Below, one piece after another: positions 31,018 to 41,664 of a stretch of DNA of 64,000 bases. How positions within the stretch are numbered: position 1 is the first letter of the stretch; each line of letters begins with the position of its first letter. Source of the DNA: Bettongia penicillata ogilbyi (Eukaryota; Chordata; Mammalia; Diprotodontia; Potoroidae); contig JAJHZJ010000531.1 in assembly GCA_023548195.1 (NCBI GenBank), positions 8,171,900 to 8,235,899 of the forward strand, in the 5' to 3' direction. Both the position numbers and the translations under genes were made by a program. The notes under the pieces are model-generated. The model was not told the DNA's origin. It searched no databases and saw only the letters and a program-made list of their open reading frames with translations.

Positions 31018-31644
31018 GTAATGAATTCTCTCCATTTGATTCATTTTAAAAGAGAACAAACTGTAAGTCAAAGGGAAATAACAAAATTAATCAGAAAAAA
31101 GTGGAGAGAAAATTTAAAAAAATCAATAAACTAAGAAAGACTTGGAAAGACTTAGCAAAATCGATAACCAAACTTATCAAAAAGAAAAAAAAATCTAAAT
31201 AAAATCGAGAATCATAAGGAGAATAGAATGACCCATGTAAAAGAGAAATGAATTGGGAAATGATGTCTGCAACTCTCTGGAAAAACATTTATTAACCAAA
31301 TAGAAATAGCTACCTACAATAACACAATAATGGCCAAACTGACACAATATGAAATAGAAGACTTAAATAAAACAAAAGCAGAGTAAGAAATAAGCAAAAT
31401 TATTGAATATTTACCCTCCAAAAAGTCAATTGGTCCCAAATGATTAGTGAAGAACTTTTCAAACCTTAAAAAGACAAATAATTCCCATACTATAAATACA
31501 TACAAAAGAATAGCAAGTTAGCCAACTCATTTATGTTGCAAATTATGTTTTCATCCTCAAACCTAACTAGGAAATTACTACAAAACAAAAATCTCCCTCC
31601 TGAGGAATTGAATAAAATTTTATCAAACATAATAAATACTACAA

Positions 31645-31845
31645 CTACTAATTTAGATTTATATAGTGCTTAAAAATTTTCAAAATCTTTTCTTCATAAA
31701 AGTCTTGAAAAGAAAGCATTCTGAGTTTTCCCATTTTAAAGATAAGGAAGCAAAGGTTTGGAAAGGACAAGTGACTGGTTCACAAAGTAGAGCCAGAATT
31801 TGATCTCAGATCTCCTAACTCTCAGTCTATCCCTCTCCACTACAA
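31645..31845 (-). repeat. MIR-type SINE
   Basis: 'ttatatagtgcttaaaaatt', 'cccattttaaagataaggaa', 'ctgatctcagatctcc'-like head side near 31805. Confidence 0.75.
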
Positions 31846-31854
31846 GTTAAAAGA

Positions 31855-31925
31855 ATAAACTTCATTCATTCATCCATTTATTCATTCAACAGACACTGAA
31901 CACCTACTTACAGTAGGAAAAGTGA
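31855..31925 (-). repeat. L2 LINE 3'-end scrap, antisense
   Basis: 'tcattcattcatccatttat', 'tcattcaacagacactgaac', 'acctacttacag'. Confidence 0.75.
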
Positions 31926-31939
31926 CAACATCATTCACT

Positions 31940-32220
31940 AAGTCAATTATATTTATATTTTTATAATGCTTTCTCCTTTAAGTTGATCTTCAGGACTCTG
32001 GGAAGGAGGGAAATACAATACCAGCACACAGCCATATGGTGCTTTAAGGTTCTCAAAGTCCTTATCCTGTAAAAATTTCTATGAGATAGGTATGTCAAAT
32101 ATTAATATCTCCACTTTACAAATGAAGTTATTTACCCAAGTTCATACAGCTTAGAATAGAAAAATTAGGAGCTAAATTCATGGCTTGTGATTACAAGTGC
32201 AGTGCTCTCTTTTCTAGGAA
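31940..32220 (-). repeat. MIR-type SINE, full length but diverged
   Basis: 'tatggtgctttaaggttctc', 'aaagtccttatcctgt', 'tccactttacaaatgaagtt', 'caagttcatacagctta'. Confidence 0.7.
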
Positions 32221-32224
32221 TTGA

Positions 32225-32740
32225 TATGCAATTATTCTAATACAAAATATCATTTTTTAAAATTCAACATTTTCTTGATTAAAATTCTAAAAACATTATA
32301 TATGAAAGTTATTGAAGTTATATAAAATTAACACAGTCTCTTGCTCTCCATGGGCAAACTCAATTAAGGATGAAGAAGGCAACATCAAACAGCTGACTAT
32401 TTGATGACCTCTTTGACCACAGCAAGTCATGACACAAAGAGAAATTTTAAAAATAGCTATGGTCCTGCGTAGCCTCCTCCCATTTCTTCTGGGACAAAGA
32501 CTAAGTGATGCAAAGGTCAGAGAAAGGATGCCAAGACTTATGTAGTTTTTAGACCATCTATAAACATTAATTTTTCTATAGGTACTCTAAAGATGAGATC
32601 TTTGTGCAATGACCTACAAATAGACATATTATTGGAAGAAACATACTGCATCAATATTGGTATTGTTTTAATAAATAAAACTAGAATACAAAAGAAACTT
32701 GCAGCTAGATGGAAGAATAACTTACAGGTTCTCCATAGAG
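32225..32740. other. Unassigned sequence
   Basis: No repeat recognised. The 72-codon frame at 32593-32811 runs into the antisense L2 and is not credible as a gene. Confidence 0.4.
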
Positions 32741-32744
32741 AGAA

Positions 32745-33420
32745 AACTCAATTTAATTCAAATTCAGCAAACAAGTACATAATGCCTGCTAAGTGTAAGG
32801 CAATGTGGTAAGACAAAGACAAAAATGAAACAGTCCTACCCCAGAAGTTTCATTCCACTTGGAGGATACAACAGATAAGCAAATAAAAGGTAATTTTAGG
32901 GGGACAGTATTGACAACAAGGTGAATCAGGAAAGAATTTGTGTAGGAGATGAATCTGAACTAAGCTTTGAAGAAAACTAGTAATTCTAAAGCGGTGGAAC
33001 TGAGGGTGAAGGGCATTCCAGACTTTGGGAACAGCCTGTGAAGAGGCACAAAAAATAGGGATGCAGTATCAGATTTGAGAAACAAACCTGTTTAGTGAGA
33101 ATATAGAGCAAACTAAGGTGAATAACATAGAATAAGTCTGGAAAGATTTATTAGAAAAAAATAAATTCAAAAAGGAGGGAAACATACTGTAGTAGCATTT
33201 AAATGTTAGGTGGAGAAGTTTGCATTTTACCCTTGAGGCAATAGGGAGTTTGAGCAGGGTTAACACTCTCTTTGGATTGTTTGGTTGCCTGGTTTTGTTT
33301 TTAAAGAATATCAGTTTGGCAGCTCTGGGGAAGTCAGACTGGAGAGGGAGATCAATTAGGAGGACAGTGTAAGGGAGAAAACATGAGGGATTTAATTAAG
33401 GTAATGGATTTATGAATGGA
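32745..33420 (-). repeat. L2 LINE copy, antisense
   Basis: 'aatgcctgctaagtgtaagg', 'gaagggcattccagacttt', 'ttgaggcaatagggagtttg', 'agtttggcagctctggggaa'. About 680 bp from the 3' end inward. Confidence 0.85.
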
Positions 33421-33424
33421 GATG

Positions 33425-33527
33425 AGCTCCCTTCAAGGCTCACCTCAAGTACCACTATCTAGAGAAGGCCTTTACTGATCCCTTTCCCATTTGCAGATGT
33501 ACTCCCCTCCCCTAAGGTTGCAATGCA
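33425..33527 (+). repeat. L2 LINE fragment, left of the inverted repeat
   Basis: 'ctcccttcaaggctcacctc', 'aagtaccactatctagagaa', 'ggcctttactgatccc'. Likely continues at 34920-35000 and 35452-35515 in the same order and orientation. Confidence 0.75.
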
Positions 33528-34004
33528 TTTACTGAAGAAACTCAGGAAAAACTGGGCTATGAGACCTTGCCATGTAAAGTGGCTCAAATATGAATGTTAA
33601 CAGATTTTCATCCTTCTCCAGACAGCAGAACTTTACTATTTGCATAGAACAGAGGGAGTATGAATTGAAGAGGGAAGGATAAATTGAAAGAGCTTCCTTA
33701 CCACTGTGTCACTCAGTACCTTTCCACTGGAGAAAGTTGAGTCATAGGGATATTTACCACAAACAAGAGTATGGAAAGACCCAAGAATCAAAATGGATGT
33801 CTAACCATTAGGTGACAGTTGAACTAAAAGACTCAGGGAAAGAGTAAGTGACAGACAGCTAAGACAGAAGAATTAAAAGAGTAGGGGCAAGGAGGCCTAG
33901 ATTGATATATCTTCTGGAGCAGCTAGAGAGCCACAGAGGCAAGCTACTGTCTGAGAGTGTTAACTGAAAGAAAAAAAAGGTAAAGAGAACCTCAACTATT
34001 GACT
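33528..34004. repeat. Inverted repeat, left arm (about 475 bp)
   Basis: Reverse-complementary to 35008-35451 over nearly its whole length, with small indels; a 34-base block (33585-33618 against 35360-35393) is exact. The outer tip reads TTTACTGAAG, with TA next to CTGAAG. The family is not recognised. Similarity ends near 34004. Confidence 0.9.
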
Positions 34005-35007
34005 GAGAAGGCTATCTGAGAAAAAAGGAAAAATGTCTCCAATATTGACCAAGAATCTTGATTGAAGAGAGCCACAGCCTTCCCTGAAGGGGAGAGGATT
34101 ACTAGTTGTCATACCTCCAATAGATGGAGGATAAAGGAGCAGATCTGCCTGAAGATTGCCCTCCAGCTGAGGCCCAACAACAGTCCAAAAGAGCAGTTGA
34201 AAAAACTGCTGTCTATGGAAGAGGCTTACCAACCACAGCTCTCCCTCATAAATGGTTGAGGTTTCTAAAGGACTTGGTGAAAGAACCGTAGCTCTCCCTG
34301 CATGGAAGAGTCTGACTAACCATAGGCAGCTGGATAATTAAATACGGGATCAAAGAACAAAGGTGTTCAGTGGGTAGTAGCTGAATATGATGCCTGGAAG
34401 ATCACAGTAGAAGACAATGCTTGATGGGAAGCAGGTCCAGCAGGGACAATGGAAGACATAAGCAGCTTTACAATACTAGAGTTGTGTTGCCAAGTATGTG
34501 TACTGGTCACATGTGTACTTTGTGTGTGAATGCCTTCATGTGAGTACCCTGATTACTCTTGTTCCCACTTTTAGATGCCTCATTCAACATCCCTATGAAT
34601 GTCCATTATTCTTTCTGAGTATGTATGTATTTGTGGGAAAGTAATCTTAAGGTCCACAGAAAAATGTTTTACTGTTACTTGATTTTATATCATTCTTTGT
34701 ACTTGTATCCTCAGTGCCTATTGCCCGGCATTTTAAAAATTCTTATTGATTGATATTGATATTGAATTATAAGCCTTATCTTTGAATAAGTGTGTTTTCG
34801 GGCTGACTAGTAAAATTAAATATATGTGGAGATTTACGAAGTTAAGTTTGGAGTAGATTCTGACTAACAAAATACCTGTAACCTGAATTAGCTAACCTGA
34901 GAGGTCCCAGGTACTAAATCTATATTTTGTGTTTTCTTATCTATATGTTTTCTTTTCACAAGTAGAATGTATGCTCCTTAAAAATAAGGACTATTTCATT
35001 TCCTGTT
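34005..35007. other. Spacer between inverted-repeat arms
   Basis: About 1 kb. 34640-34765 holds a sense L2 3' end ('tgtatcctcagtgcctattg') and 34920-35000 a sense L2 piece ('gtagaatgtatgctccttaa'). The rest (34005-34640) is unassigned; frames at 33996-34259 overlap the arm and have no recognisable domain. Confidence 0.6.
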
Positions 35008-35451
35008 ATTCAGTAGTTGAGGTTCTCTTTACTTTTTTTTCAGTCAATACTCTCAAACTGTGGCTCTCTAGTTGCCCCAGAAGTTATATCAATCTAGGCC
35101 TCCTTGAGTCTACTCTCTGAATTCTTCTTAGTTGTCTTGTTACTTACTCTTTCCCCTGAGTCTTTTAGTTCAATTGTCACTTAATGACATCCATTTTGAT
35201 TCTTGGATCTCTCCATACCCCTTACCTACAACTCAACTTTCTCCAGTGCATAGGTACTAAGTGACACAGTGGTAAAGGACTTCTTTCCATTCATCCTTCC
35301 TCTCCCTCTTCAATTCATACTCCTTCTGTTCTATGGAAATAGTAAGGTTCTGCTATTTAGAGAAGGATGAAAATCTGTTAACATTCATATTTGGGTCACT
35401 TTACATAGCAAGGACTCATAGCCTAGTTTTTTTCTGGGTTTCTTCAGTAAA
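35008..35451. repeat. Inverted repeat, right arm (about 440 bp)
   Basis: Reverse complement of 33528-34004. The outer tip reads CTTCAGTAAA, mirroring the left tip. About 15 bases shorter than the left arm around the segment matching 33745-33765. The sense L2 3' end resumes directly beyond the tip. Confidence 0.9.
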
Positions 35452-35515
35452 ACTACCTAGTACAGTGGCTAGTACATAGTAGGTACTTAATATTTATTTA
35501 GCTGAACTGATGTAA
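35452..35515 (+). repeat. L2 LINE 3' terminus, right of the inverted repeat
   Basis: 'acctagtacagtggctagta' and 'catagtaggtacttaatatt'. Natural continuation of the L2 pieces at 33425 and 34920. Confidence 0.85.
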
Positions 35516-35774
35516 AGTAAAAACAAGAAGTGAAAGCACAAGGGAGAAGAATGATAAGGTATATCAGTATAGTAAGAGTAAGACAGAAGGACAGAGAGAG
35601 AGAGAGAGAAGGATAGGTAGTTAAGGTAAGTGAGGTAATATAGCATAGTTATGGGTGATGATGAAATCTAAAATATGACAATCTCTGTGAGAATGTGAAG
35701 TGGAATGAGGTATAGGTCATGAGAGGTGAGGAATTTGATAAATTAAGGGGTCAAGGTTTTTGAGTGAACATCAA

Positions 35775-36345
35775 CATAATTAAACCTAATTTTAAAAAAT
35801 TTTAAAAAACCTAATTAAAAGAGACAGACAGGGAAAATATATTTTGCTAAAAGTTATAAAAGATGATGGATTAATATCAATATTAAACATGTATGCACAA
35901 AATGGTATAGCATTTAAATTCTTAAAGAAAAGTTAAATAAATTATAGGGGAAAAAATAAAAAAATTACAATAGAAGGGGATCTCAATTTACCTTTCTCAG
36001 ACCTAGATAAATCTAATCCCTCAAAATAAGAAAGCAGTTAAGGATCTGATTAAATTTTAGAAAAATTAGAGGTGATAAACCTCTGGAGAATATTAAATGG
36101 GAATAGAAAAAATCTACCTATTACTCAGCTGTATATGGCATCTTCACAAAAAATGACCGTGTATTAGGGCATAAGCACCTCACAACCATAAGCACAAAAG
36201 CAAAAATAGTAAATATATTTTTAGCTCACCAAAATGCATTAAATATTCAGTAAAAATATTTCAGCAAAAATATTCAGTAAAGGGACTTTGAAGTAAAGAT
36301 TTAAAATTAATTGGAAAAAGGAAGGGGAAAAAGCCTGGAAGTTTG
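35775..36345 (+). pseudogene. L1 ORF2 endonuclease-domain relic
   Basis: Pieces of frame read 'MYAQNGIAFKFLKKKL', 'VYGIFTKNDRVLGHKHL' and 'ALQNAL'-like, matching the APE-type endonuclease of L1 ORF2 (family motifs FTRIDYVLG and SDHN). The SDHN position here reads AHQN, so catalytic residues are lost. A 15-base 'atattcagtaaaaatattt' tandem duplication occurs near 36243-36280. 35516-35774 is unassigned. Confidence 0.8.
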
Positions 36346-36623
36346 TAGATGCTTTTAACATGTATCTGGACTGGATAATACAAACAGAAAATGGAAATAT
36401 CAAAAGGAGGTTGCTAGATGATGGTAGCAAAAGAACAGTCTGGAAGTGGTAATAAGGAACAAAGATTATGCCTATTTCTCCTCTTGGTCTAATGCGTCTT
36501 GGATACCACGAGAGGAGTAGTCAACTAGGCTACTGGGAGAAGACCCAGATAGGGATGTAGTGTCTTTCAGAGGAATTCAGAATTTTGTGAGTGTCAGAAG
36601 ATGGAAAGAGTATAAAATGAAAA

Positions 36624-36717
36624 GAAGGAAGGAAGGAAGGAAGGAAGGAAGGAAGGAAGGAAGGAAGGAAGGAAGGAAGGAAGGAAGGAAGGAAGGAAGG
36701 AAGGAAGGAAGGAAGGA
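36624..36717 (+). repeat. (GGAA)n microsatellite
   Basis: About 23 nearly perfect tetranucleotide units, directly next to the tail end of an antisense MIR. Confidence 0.98.
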
Positions 36718-36955
36718 AATATTTATTAAATACCTAACTATGTACTAAGCTGTAAAAATTACTATCTCATTTGATCCTCAGAACAACCCTGGGAGATAGA
36801 TGCTATTTTTATCATCTCCATTTTACATTTGAGGAACCTGAGGCAAACAGAGGTTAAGTGCCTAGAGTCACACAGCCAGAAAGTTTCTGAGGCCAGACTA
36901 CAACTCAGGGCTTCCTGACTCCCCTCTCTATACACTTGCACCAACTACCTGCCTC
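36718..36955 (-). repeat. MIR-type SINE, near full length
   Basis: 'tcatttgatcctcagaacaa', 'ccctgggagatagatgctat', 'acagaggttaagtgcctaga', 'ctgaggccagactacaactc'. Confidence 0.92.
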
Positions 36956-36959
36956 TAGG

Positions 36960-37475
36960 ATATCTATCCTAGAGGGAGAGATTTAGGATGAAGGAGAATT
37001 TTATAGTAAGTTTGAAGGTTCCTGAGCTATGGGCTATAAAGGAGTAAATCAGAGGTGAGGAGAATTCAGGGAAGAAATTTTTTTCTCATCAACAGACACT
37101 CAAGCCCAAGAATAAGAGGAATAGGAGCTAGAAATTTTCTCACTTAAAGAAAAAAGGATGAAACCAGGTGACCAGGTCATCTACCTTTAAGCCCATGCAG
37201 TGACTAAGCATAACATTAATAGAGGTCTGCACATTGTATCATGGCTGGTTATTCCAATCACAGAAGAATTACATGTATTGATGGTGGGGAGGGATAGCAG
37301 AGAAATCTATTCAGATGCTCAAGCCAGTAAATAGTATTCAGGTCTTCTGAAGAGGTCACGGTGTATAACATTATCCCAAGATGGCAAAGAAGGGGGCAAA
37401 CCCTGAAAATAACCTTCCCTTCATATCCCTGCATTTTTAAAAGTGCAGAATCTCTAGATTAATCCAGGATCCATG
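36960..37475. other. Unassigned sequence
   Basis: No repeat recognised; purine-rich at the start. It could include antisense L2 too diverged to call. Confidence 0.35.
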
Positions 37476-37477
37476 AA

Positions 37478-37660
37478 CCCCCAAAGGGATAGATTTCAGA
37501 TCAGTGAACTTGGATGGGGAAAAATTACATTTTTATTTCAGTGTAGTTCAATTCCTTTGTAATCTTATGTGCTTTATTTTATACATTTAAAAACATTGTT
37601 CTGAGGAGTTCATTGACTTTCCCAAGTTGTCAAGGAGTTGCATGACACAAAGGTGGTTAA
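37478..37660. mobile_element. Ancient mammalian DNA-transposon-like fragment
   Basis: 'gtgaacttggatggggaaaa', 'attacatttttatttcagtg', 'tttgtaatcttatgtgcttt', 'aaaacattgttctgaggag' and 'atgacacaaaggtgg' follow, with an internal deletion, a dispersed mammalian repeat I recall as a non-autonomous DNA transposon. Name not asserted. Confidence 0.5.
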
Positions 37661-37664
37661 AAAT

Positions 37665-38045
37665 CTCTCCTCTAGTACTTCTAACCCCTTGAGGTTTAAG
37701 ATGTCTGCTGGATCTGCATAGGCTCTTAGATGGAGGGGCTTTCCCCTCAGCACTGGTCCCTGCTGCCTCTGATTCCAAGGCTCCAGATCTCTTTTAGTTT
37801 TGACAGCCTGGTAGGGGCTGAAGATTACAGTGGTGATATGGCCCAAAGTGGGTCATTATGAAGTCAGCCTCATGTTTTCTACCACATAGCCCAAAGGCAG
37901 CACCTGCTTAAAATACAAAGTTATTTGTAAAAACATTGTAGAGGAGGATGGCAATGGATTATGTGTGGTATTGTCACAGAAACCATTGTAAAGCAGAATA
38001 AGTAAAAGCAAATGTACAGAAAGTTTGTATGAGACCCCAAAAGGT
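37665..38045. other. Unassigned sequence
   Basis: No repeat recognised. Overlapping minus-strand frames at 37587-37846 have no recognisable domain. Confidence 0.4.
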
Positions 38046-38049
38046 TGGT

Positions 38050-38140
38050 TCCATCATAGAAGCATGGTTTTAGAGGTGGAAGGGACCTTAAAGCCATCAA
38101 GTTCAACCCCTTCATTTTACATATCACAAAAGTATTCACT
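38050..38140 (-). repeat. MIR-type SINE fragment
   Basis: 'agaggtggaagggaccttaa', 'gccatcaagttcaacccctt'. Truncated. Confidence 0.75.
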
Positions 38141-38399
38141 AATGAAACTGGCACAAGGGCAATAAGCAGACATAAAATGTGAAAGCAAGGGGAGGATGAC
38201 TGTTGGTGAAGTGTTACTAACCCTTCCTTCAGTCCTCAATGTGTGAATCAAAGAAGCAAAAATGGCACTTAGTAGGACAAAAACTGAATAAGCTACCGGA
38301 CTGGGCCAAGTACACAATGATAAAATTATGTTGGAAGAAAGACAATCTTAGAAGCATTGAGGGATCAATTTATGAGATATCTTAGAAAGGGAAAAATCA

Positions 38400-39900
38400 A
38401 AAGAATGAGAAAAATATTGGACAATCAAAGGCAACTGAGATAACATCAACAAAAAATACCTCATATTCCTAGGGGTTTTCTCTCTTTGTAAGAATAATCT
38501 ATAAGCATATCAAGGGTATTCTAAAAGAAAATATGAGAAGGGAACAGGTACACTTTCCTAAATGATCTTTTACAACAGAACATATCTCTATAGGCCATAT
38601 CTTAATTTCTACACAATTGACTGGAAAGTACAGAGAATATGAGGAGCTCCTTCTGTCTGTATTTCTTTTAACTACAAAAAAGCATTTGACTCAAATATAC
38701 AAATACAAAATACAAAATGCAAAATATAGCTTTGAAGGACACTTTGAAGAGTGTCCCATGCACATGTTAAGATCATACAAGATCCTTGAATAAAGTTCAT
38801 TGATCCTTTTATTAGCATCAAGTGGAACATAAAATAGAGGTATGTGTTCATCAAAGGATATTGCCATTGTCAAAAAAGATGTTTTGAGTAAGGTCCAAAT
38901 GGAAGAGAGAGTCTAGCATCTGCTAGACTCTCTTGTTTGTAGATAGCATTGTGCTGATTGCACCAAGCCCTATAACATTATAGAATGTCCTTAATAAAAT
39001 TAGCAATTAGCAAGCACCTAGTGCCTACCATGTAACAGGCACTTTGCTAGGTGTTGAGGATACAAACACAAAAATGAAACGACCCTTGTATTCAAGAAGT
39101 TTACGTTCTATGAGGAGGAATAACATGAACATGAACATGCATATATAGGGAATAAATACATGGCAGTTAGGGAGAGAGAACATTAAAACCTTAATCTCAA
39201 AAGAGATTACCCTAGGAATCTATACATGATAAACTAAATGGATGAAAAATTCTTACTGTACAGACTATGACATAAAATCATGAGGTAAGTACATTGAGTC
39301 AGTGCACCAGAATATAATGGATAAGCATTGTAAATGGCATTGAGTTTCATCTAGAATGGAAAAGGAAAAAGGGGGCAGTGTATATAGTATGCTTGGTAAA
39401 CTACACACTGTGTTAATGCTGAATTGTTACTCCATACGAAGACCCATCTTCTCAATACAAATATCCACCATTCAACAATGCTGAATGCTTATGAATCTTG
39501 GAAAAATCATAGTCTCTAAGGAATCAATATTTGGGGTGACCCAAAAGGCAATAGAGAGGGGTATGGTGGGTGCAAGTAAGGCACAGCAATTTCTCAATAA
39601 TGATCTACACTAGAGAAATGATGCAAAAGATATCCAGGAAACATATGATAAAAATAAGAGATCAATTTGCTGTTTACTGAACATAAGGGGTAACAGAAGA
39701 TCAAATGCTCTTCTAGTACCCACAAAATTTCAAAAGACCTAGAGGATTGCCTCCACCATGTTGAGTGGCTCCTCTCTGAAATAAAAGATCAGCGGGAGAC
39801 CATGACCCAGAATCCCATAGAATGAAAAGTTATGAATGATACAAACAAATAGCCTCATCAGAGAGATCATGGATCCATTGAAATAGGAAAGTGTAAAGGC
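38400..39900 (+). pseudogene. RTE/BovB-type LINE reverse-transcriptase relic
   Basis: Scattered frame pieces match RTE reverse transcriptase: 'NYKKAFDS' (near 38671-38695, family motif D-x-x-KAFDS), 'FVDSIVLIAPSP' (38936-38970, family FADDIVLIAESP) and, after an L2 insertion at 38995-39190, a C-terminal part ('MLNAYESW', 'TQKAIERGM'-like near 39480-39560). The catalytic FADD reads FVDS. Frameshifts throughout. 38141-38399 may be its upstream part. Confidence 0.8.
38995..39190 (-). repeat. L2 LINE 3' end, antisense, inside the RTE relic
   Basis: 'aagcacctagtgcctaccat', 'aacaggcactttgctaggtg', 'ttgaggatacaaacacaaaa'. It separates two parts of the RTE relic. Confidence 0.85.
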
Positions 39901-39904
39901 ATTC

Positions 39905-40567
39905 TTTCTTAATCTGTTAAACAGTGTATATTGAAAACCAAGATCTATTATCAGGCAGAATGGAGAAATACTAGAGCCCTTTAAAGGAAGAATGAAATAA
40001 TGATGTCCTTGTCACCAATGTTATTTAATGTAGTAAGAGAAATGCTGAAAATTGCTATAAGAGAGGTAAAGGCATAAATACAGAAAGGAAATACAGGAAG
40101 AAATTTTAAAAAATCACTTTTTGCAAGTGTCATAATTGTGTACCTAGAAACCAAGGCAATCAACCAAGAAATTGCTAGCAGTAATAAATGAGCTCAGCAC
40201 AGAGTCAAGATATAAGATAAAGATAAAAAATTCAATTGCCTGTCTATATAGTAATGACACAACACTAGAAAATACAGGAAAGGAAAGATTCTATTACAGT
40301 AAGGACATTATTAAATACTTGGATATTAACCTAACTTGGGATACAAGCAATTTCCTAAAAGAAAATTATAAAACCCTAATGGAAGAAACAAAAAAAGGTG
40401 TGGATAAGAGATTATATATCTTGTTCCCACTTGGGGAAACTAAAGCCAACAAAAGTAACAGTCTCCTGAAGTGCATGCATGGATTTGATGCAATGCCCAT
40501 GAAAATTCCCAGGGCATATTCTATAAATCTTGACAAGAATGATTCTAAAAAATTTTTGGAAAAATAG
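39905..40567 (+). pseudogene. L1 ORF2 reverse-transcriptase relic
   Basis: 'MSLSPMLFNVV' near 40001 (family CPLSPLLFNIV), the catalytic-loop position 'SLFASVIIVYLE' at 40114-40149 (family SLFADDMIVYLE) and a 131-codon frame at 40172-40567 with 'SRYKIKIKNSIACLY', 'KDIIKYLDINLT', 'LKENYKTLMEE' and 'AMPMKIPR'. Catalytic Asp-Asp is replaced by Ser-Val, and a frameshift near 40165 separates the loop from the following frame. Confidence 0.92.
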
Positions 40568-40774
40568 ACAAGGATAACAATGATTATATTTTTCAGAAGT
40601 AGTTATGGTGAGTTACCACTCCAGATTTTTTATTTTATTTTATCTATTTTATCCTGAACTGAAGAAATAAAACAATCATTTACATAAGATTTTTAAATAT
40701 ATCATAAAATAACAACTATAAAAACTATATGGTTGATGTCAAACAAAGAGTAAAAATTGGAGGAAATGGAACAA

Positions 40775-40975
40775 GATAAACTCTGGCATCTATTAGTTAT
40801 TTGATTTAGAAAGATCACTTAATCCTCCTCAACCTCAGTTTCCTATGATGTAAAATGGATAATAGTACCTTTTATACCTACCTTACAGAGGCACTGGGGG
40901 ATTGAATGAAATAATGTGTAGAAAGGTTTTGTAAACTTTAAAATACTATTTAAATGCCAATTATTATTATAATTG
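40775..40975 (+). repeat. MIR-type SINE
   Basis: 'cctcaacctcagtttcctat', 'gatgtaaaatggataatagt', 'aggttttgtaaactttaaaa', 'tatttaaatgccaattatta'. Confidence 0.85.
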
Positions 40976-41034
40976 GTGTTCAGAAATAGTTTTAAGTAAC
41001 TAAAAGAAATTAATATGTGACAAACCATTAGCAA

Positions 41035-41165
41035 TCCCATGATGGAGAAATGAATCATCATTTAATAAAGATTGTTGGGAAAACTGGACAGCAGCCTCGA
41101 GAAAAATTAACCAGACACTGCAGCAAACCTCAGATGAGCCAATGAGTTAAGCATAAAAGGAAAAT
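41035..41165 (+). pseudogene. L1 ORF2 relic, part before the microsatellite
   Basis: 'tttaataaagattgttggga' and 'aaactggacagcagcctcga' match the ORF2 C-terminal third. It continues after the purine tract at about 41665 ('GDEFVATKEMKDIIRGKTAFFKYIKMK'). Confidence 0.75.
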
Positions 41166-41171
41166 CAATCT

Positions 41172-41391
41172 GTATCCAAAAAGAGAGAGAGAAAGAAAGA
41201 AGGAAAGGAAGAAAGAAAGAGAGAGAAAGAAAGGAAGGAAGGAAGGAAGGAAGGAAGGAAGGAAGGAAGGAAGGAAGGAAGGAAGGAAGGAAGGAAGGAA
41301 GGAAGGAAGGAAGGAAGGAAGGAAGAAAGAGAGAGAAAGAAAGGAAGGAAGGAAGGAAGAGAGAAATAAAGAAAGAAAGAAAGAAAGAAAG

Positions 41392-41441
<50 letters not shown>

Positions 41442-41657
41442 GGAGGGAGGGAGGGAGGAAGGAAGGAAGGAAGGAAGGAAGGAAGGAAGGAAGGAAGGAA
41501 GGAAGGAAGGAAGGAAGGAAGGAAGGAAGGAAGAGAGAAAGAGAGAGAAAGAAAGAAAGGAAGGAAGAGAGAAAGAGAAAAAAAGAAAGAAAGAAAGAAA
41601 GAAAGAGAAAGAAAGAAAGAGAGAGAGAGACAGAGAGAGAGAAAGAGAGAGAGAAAA
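41172..41657 (+). repeat. Long GGAA/GAAA/GA compound microsatellite
   Basis: About 485 bp of pure purine on the + strand: alternating blocks of (GGAA)n, (GAAA)n, (GGGA)n and (GA)n. It lies inside an L1 ORF2 relic. The long minus-strand Ser/Leu/Phe/Pro frames (41107-41943) are translations of this tract, not genes. Confidence 0.98.
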
Positions 41658-41664
41658 AAGAAAA

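Larger units (their letters stand above)
29580..31640 (+). pseudogene. L1 ORF2 relic, N-terminal to central part
   Basis: Starts near 29620 with a trace of the ORF2 endonuclease N-terminus ('ISITMLNINGLKFPIK'). From about 30450 it continues into the region before the reverse transcriptase ('TYQNLW'-like 'atcaaaatttatgggaaact', 'gcagtccttagaggaaaata') and ends in the 'NLNKTKAE' region near 31380. Many stops and frameshifts. Nested pieces: a LINE 3'-end-like scrap (29690-29815), a MIR (30005-30175) and a second MIR (30828-31017). Confidence 0.75.

Noticed and set aside
40172..40567. 131-codon frame as a possible gene
   Set aside because: L1 ORF2 after the reverse-transcriptase loop, out of frame with the preceding part, catalytic motif lost.
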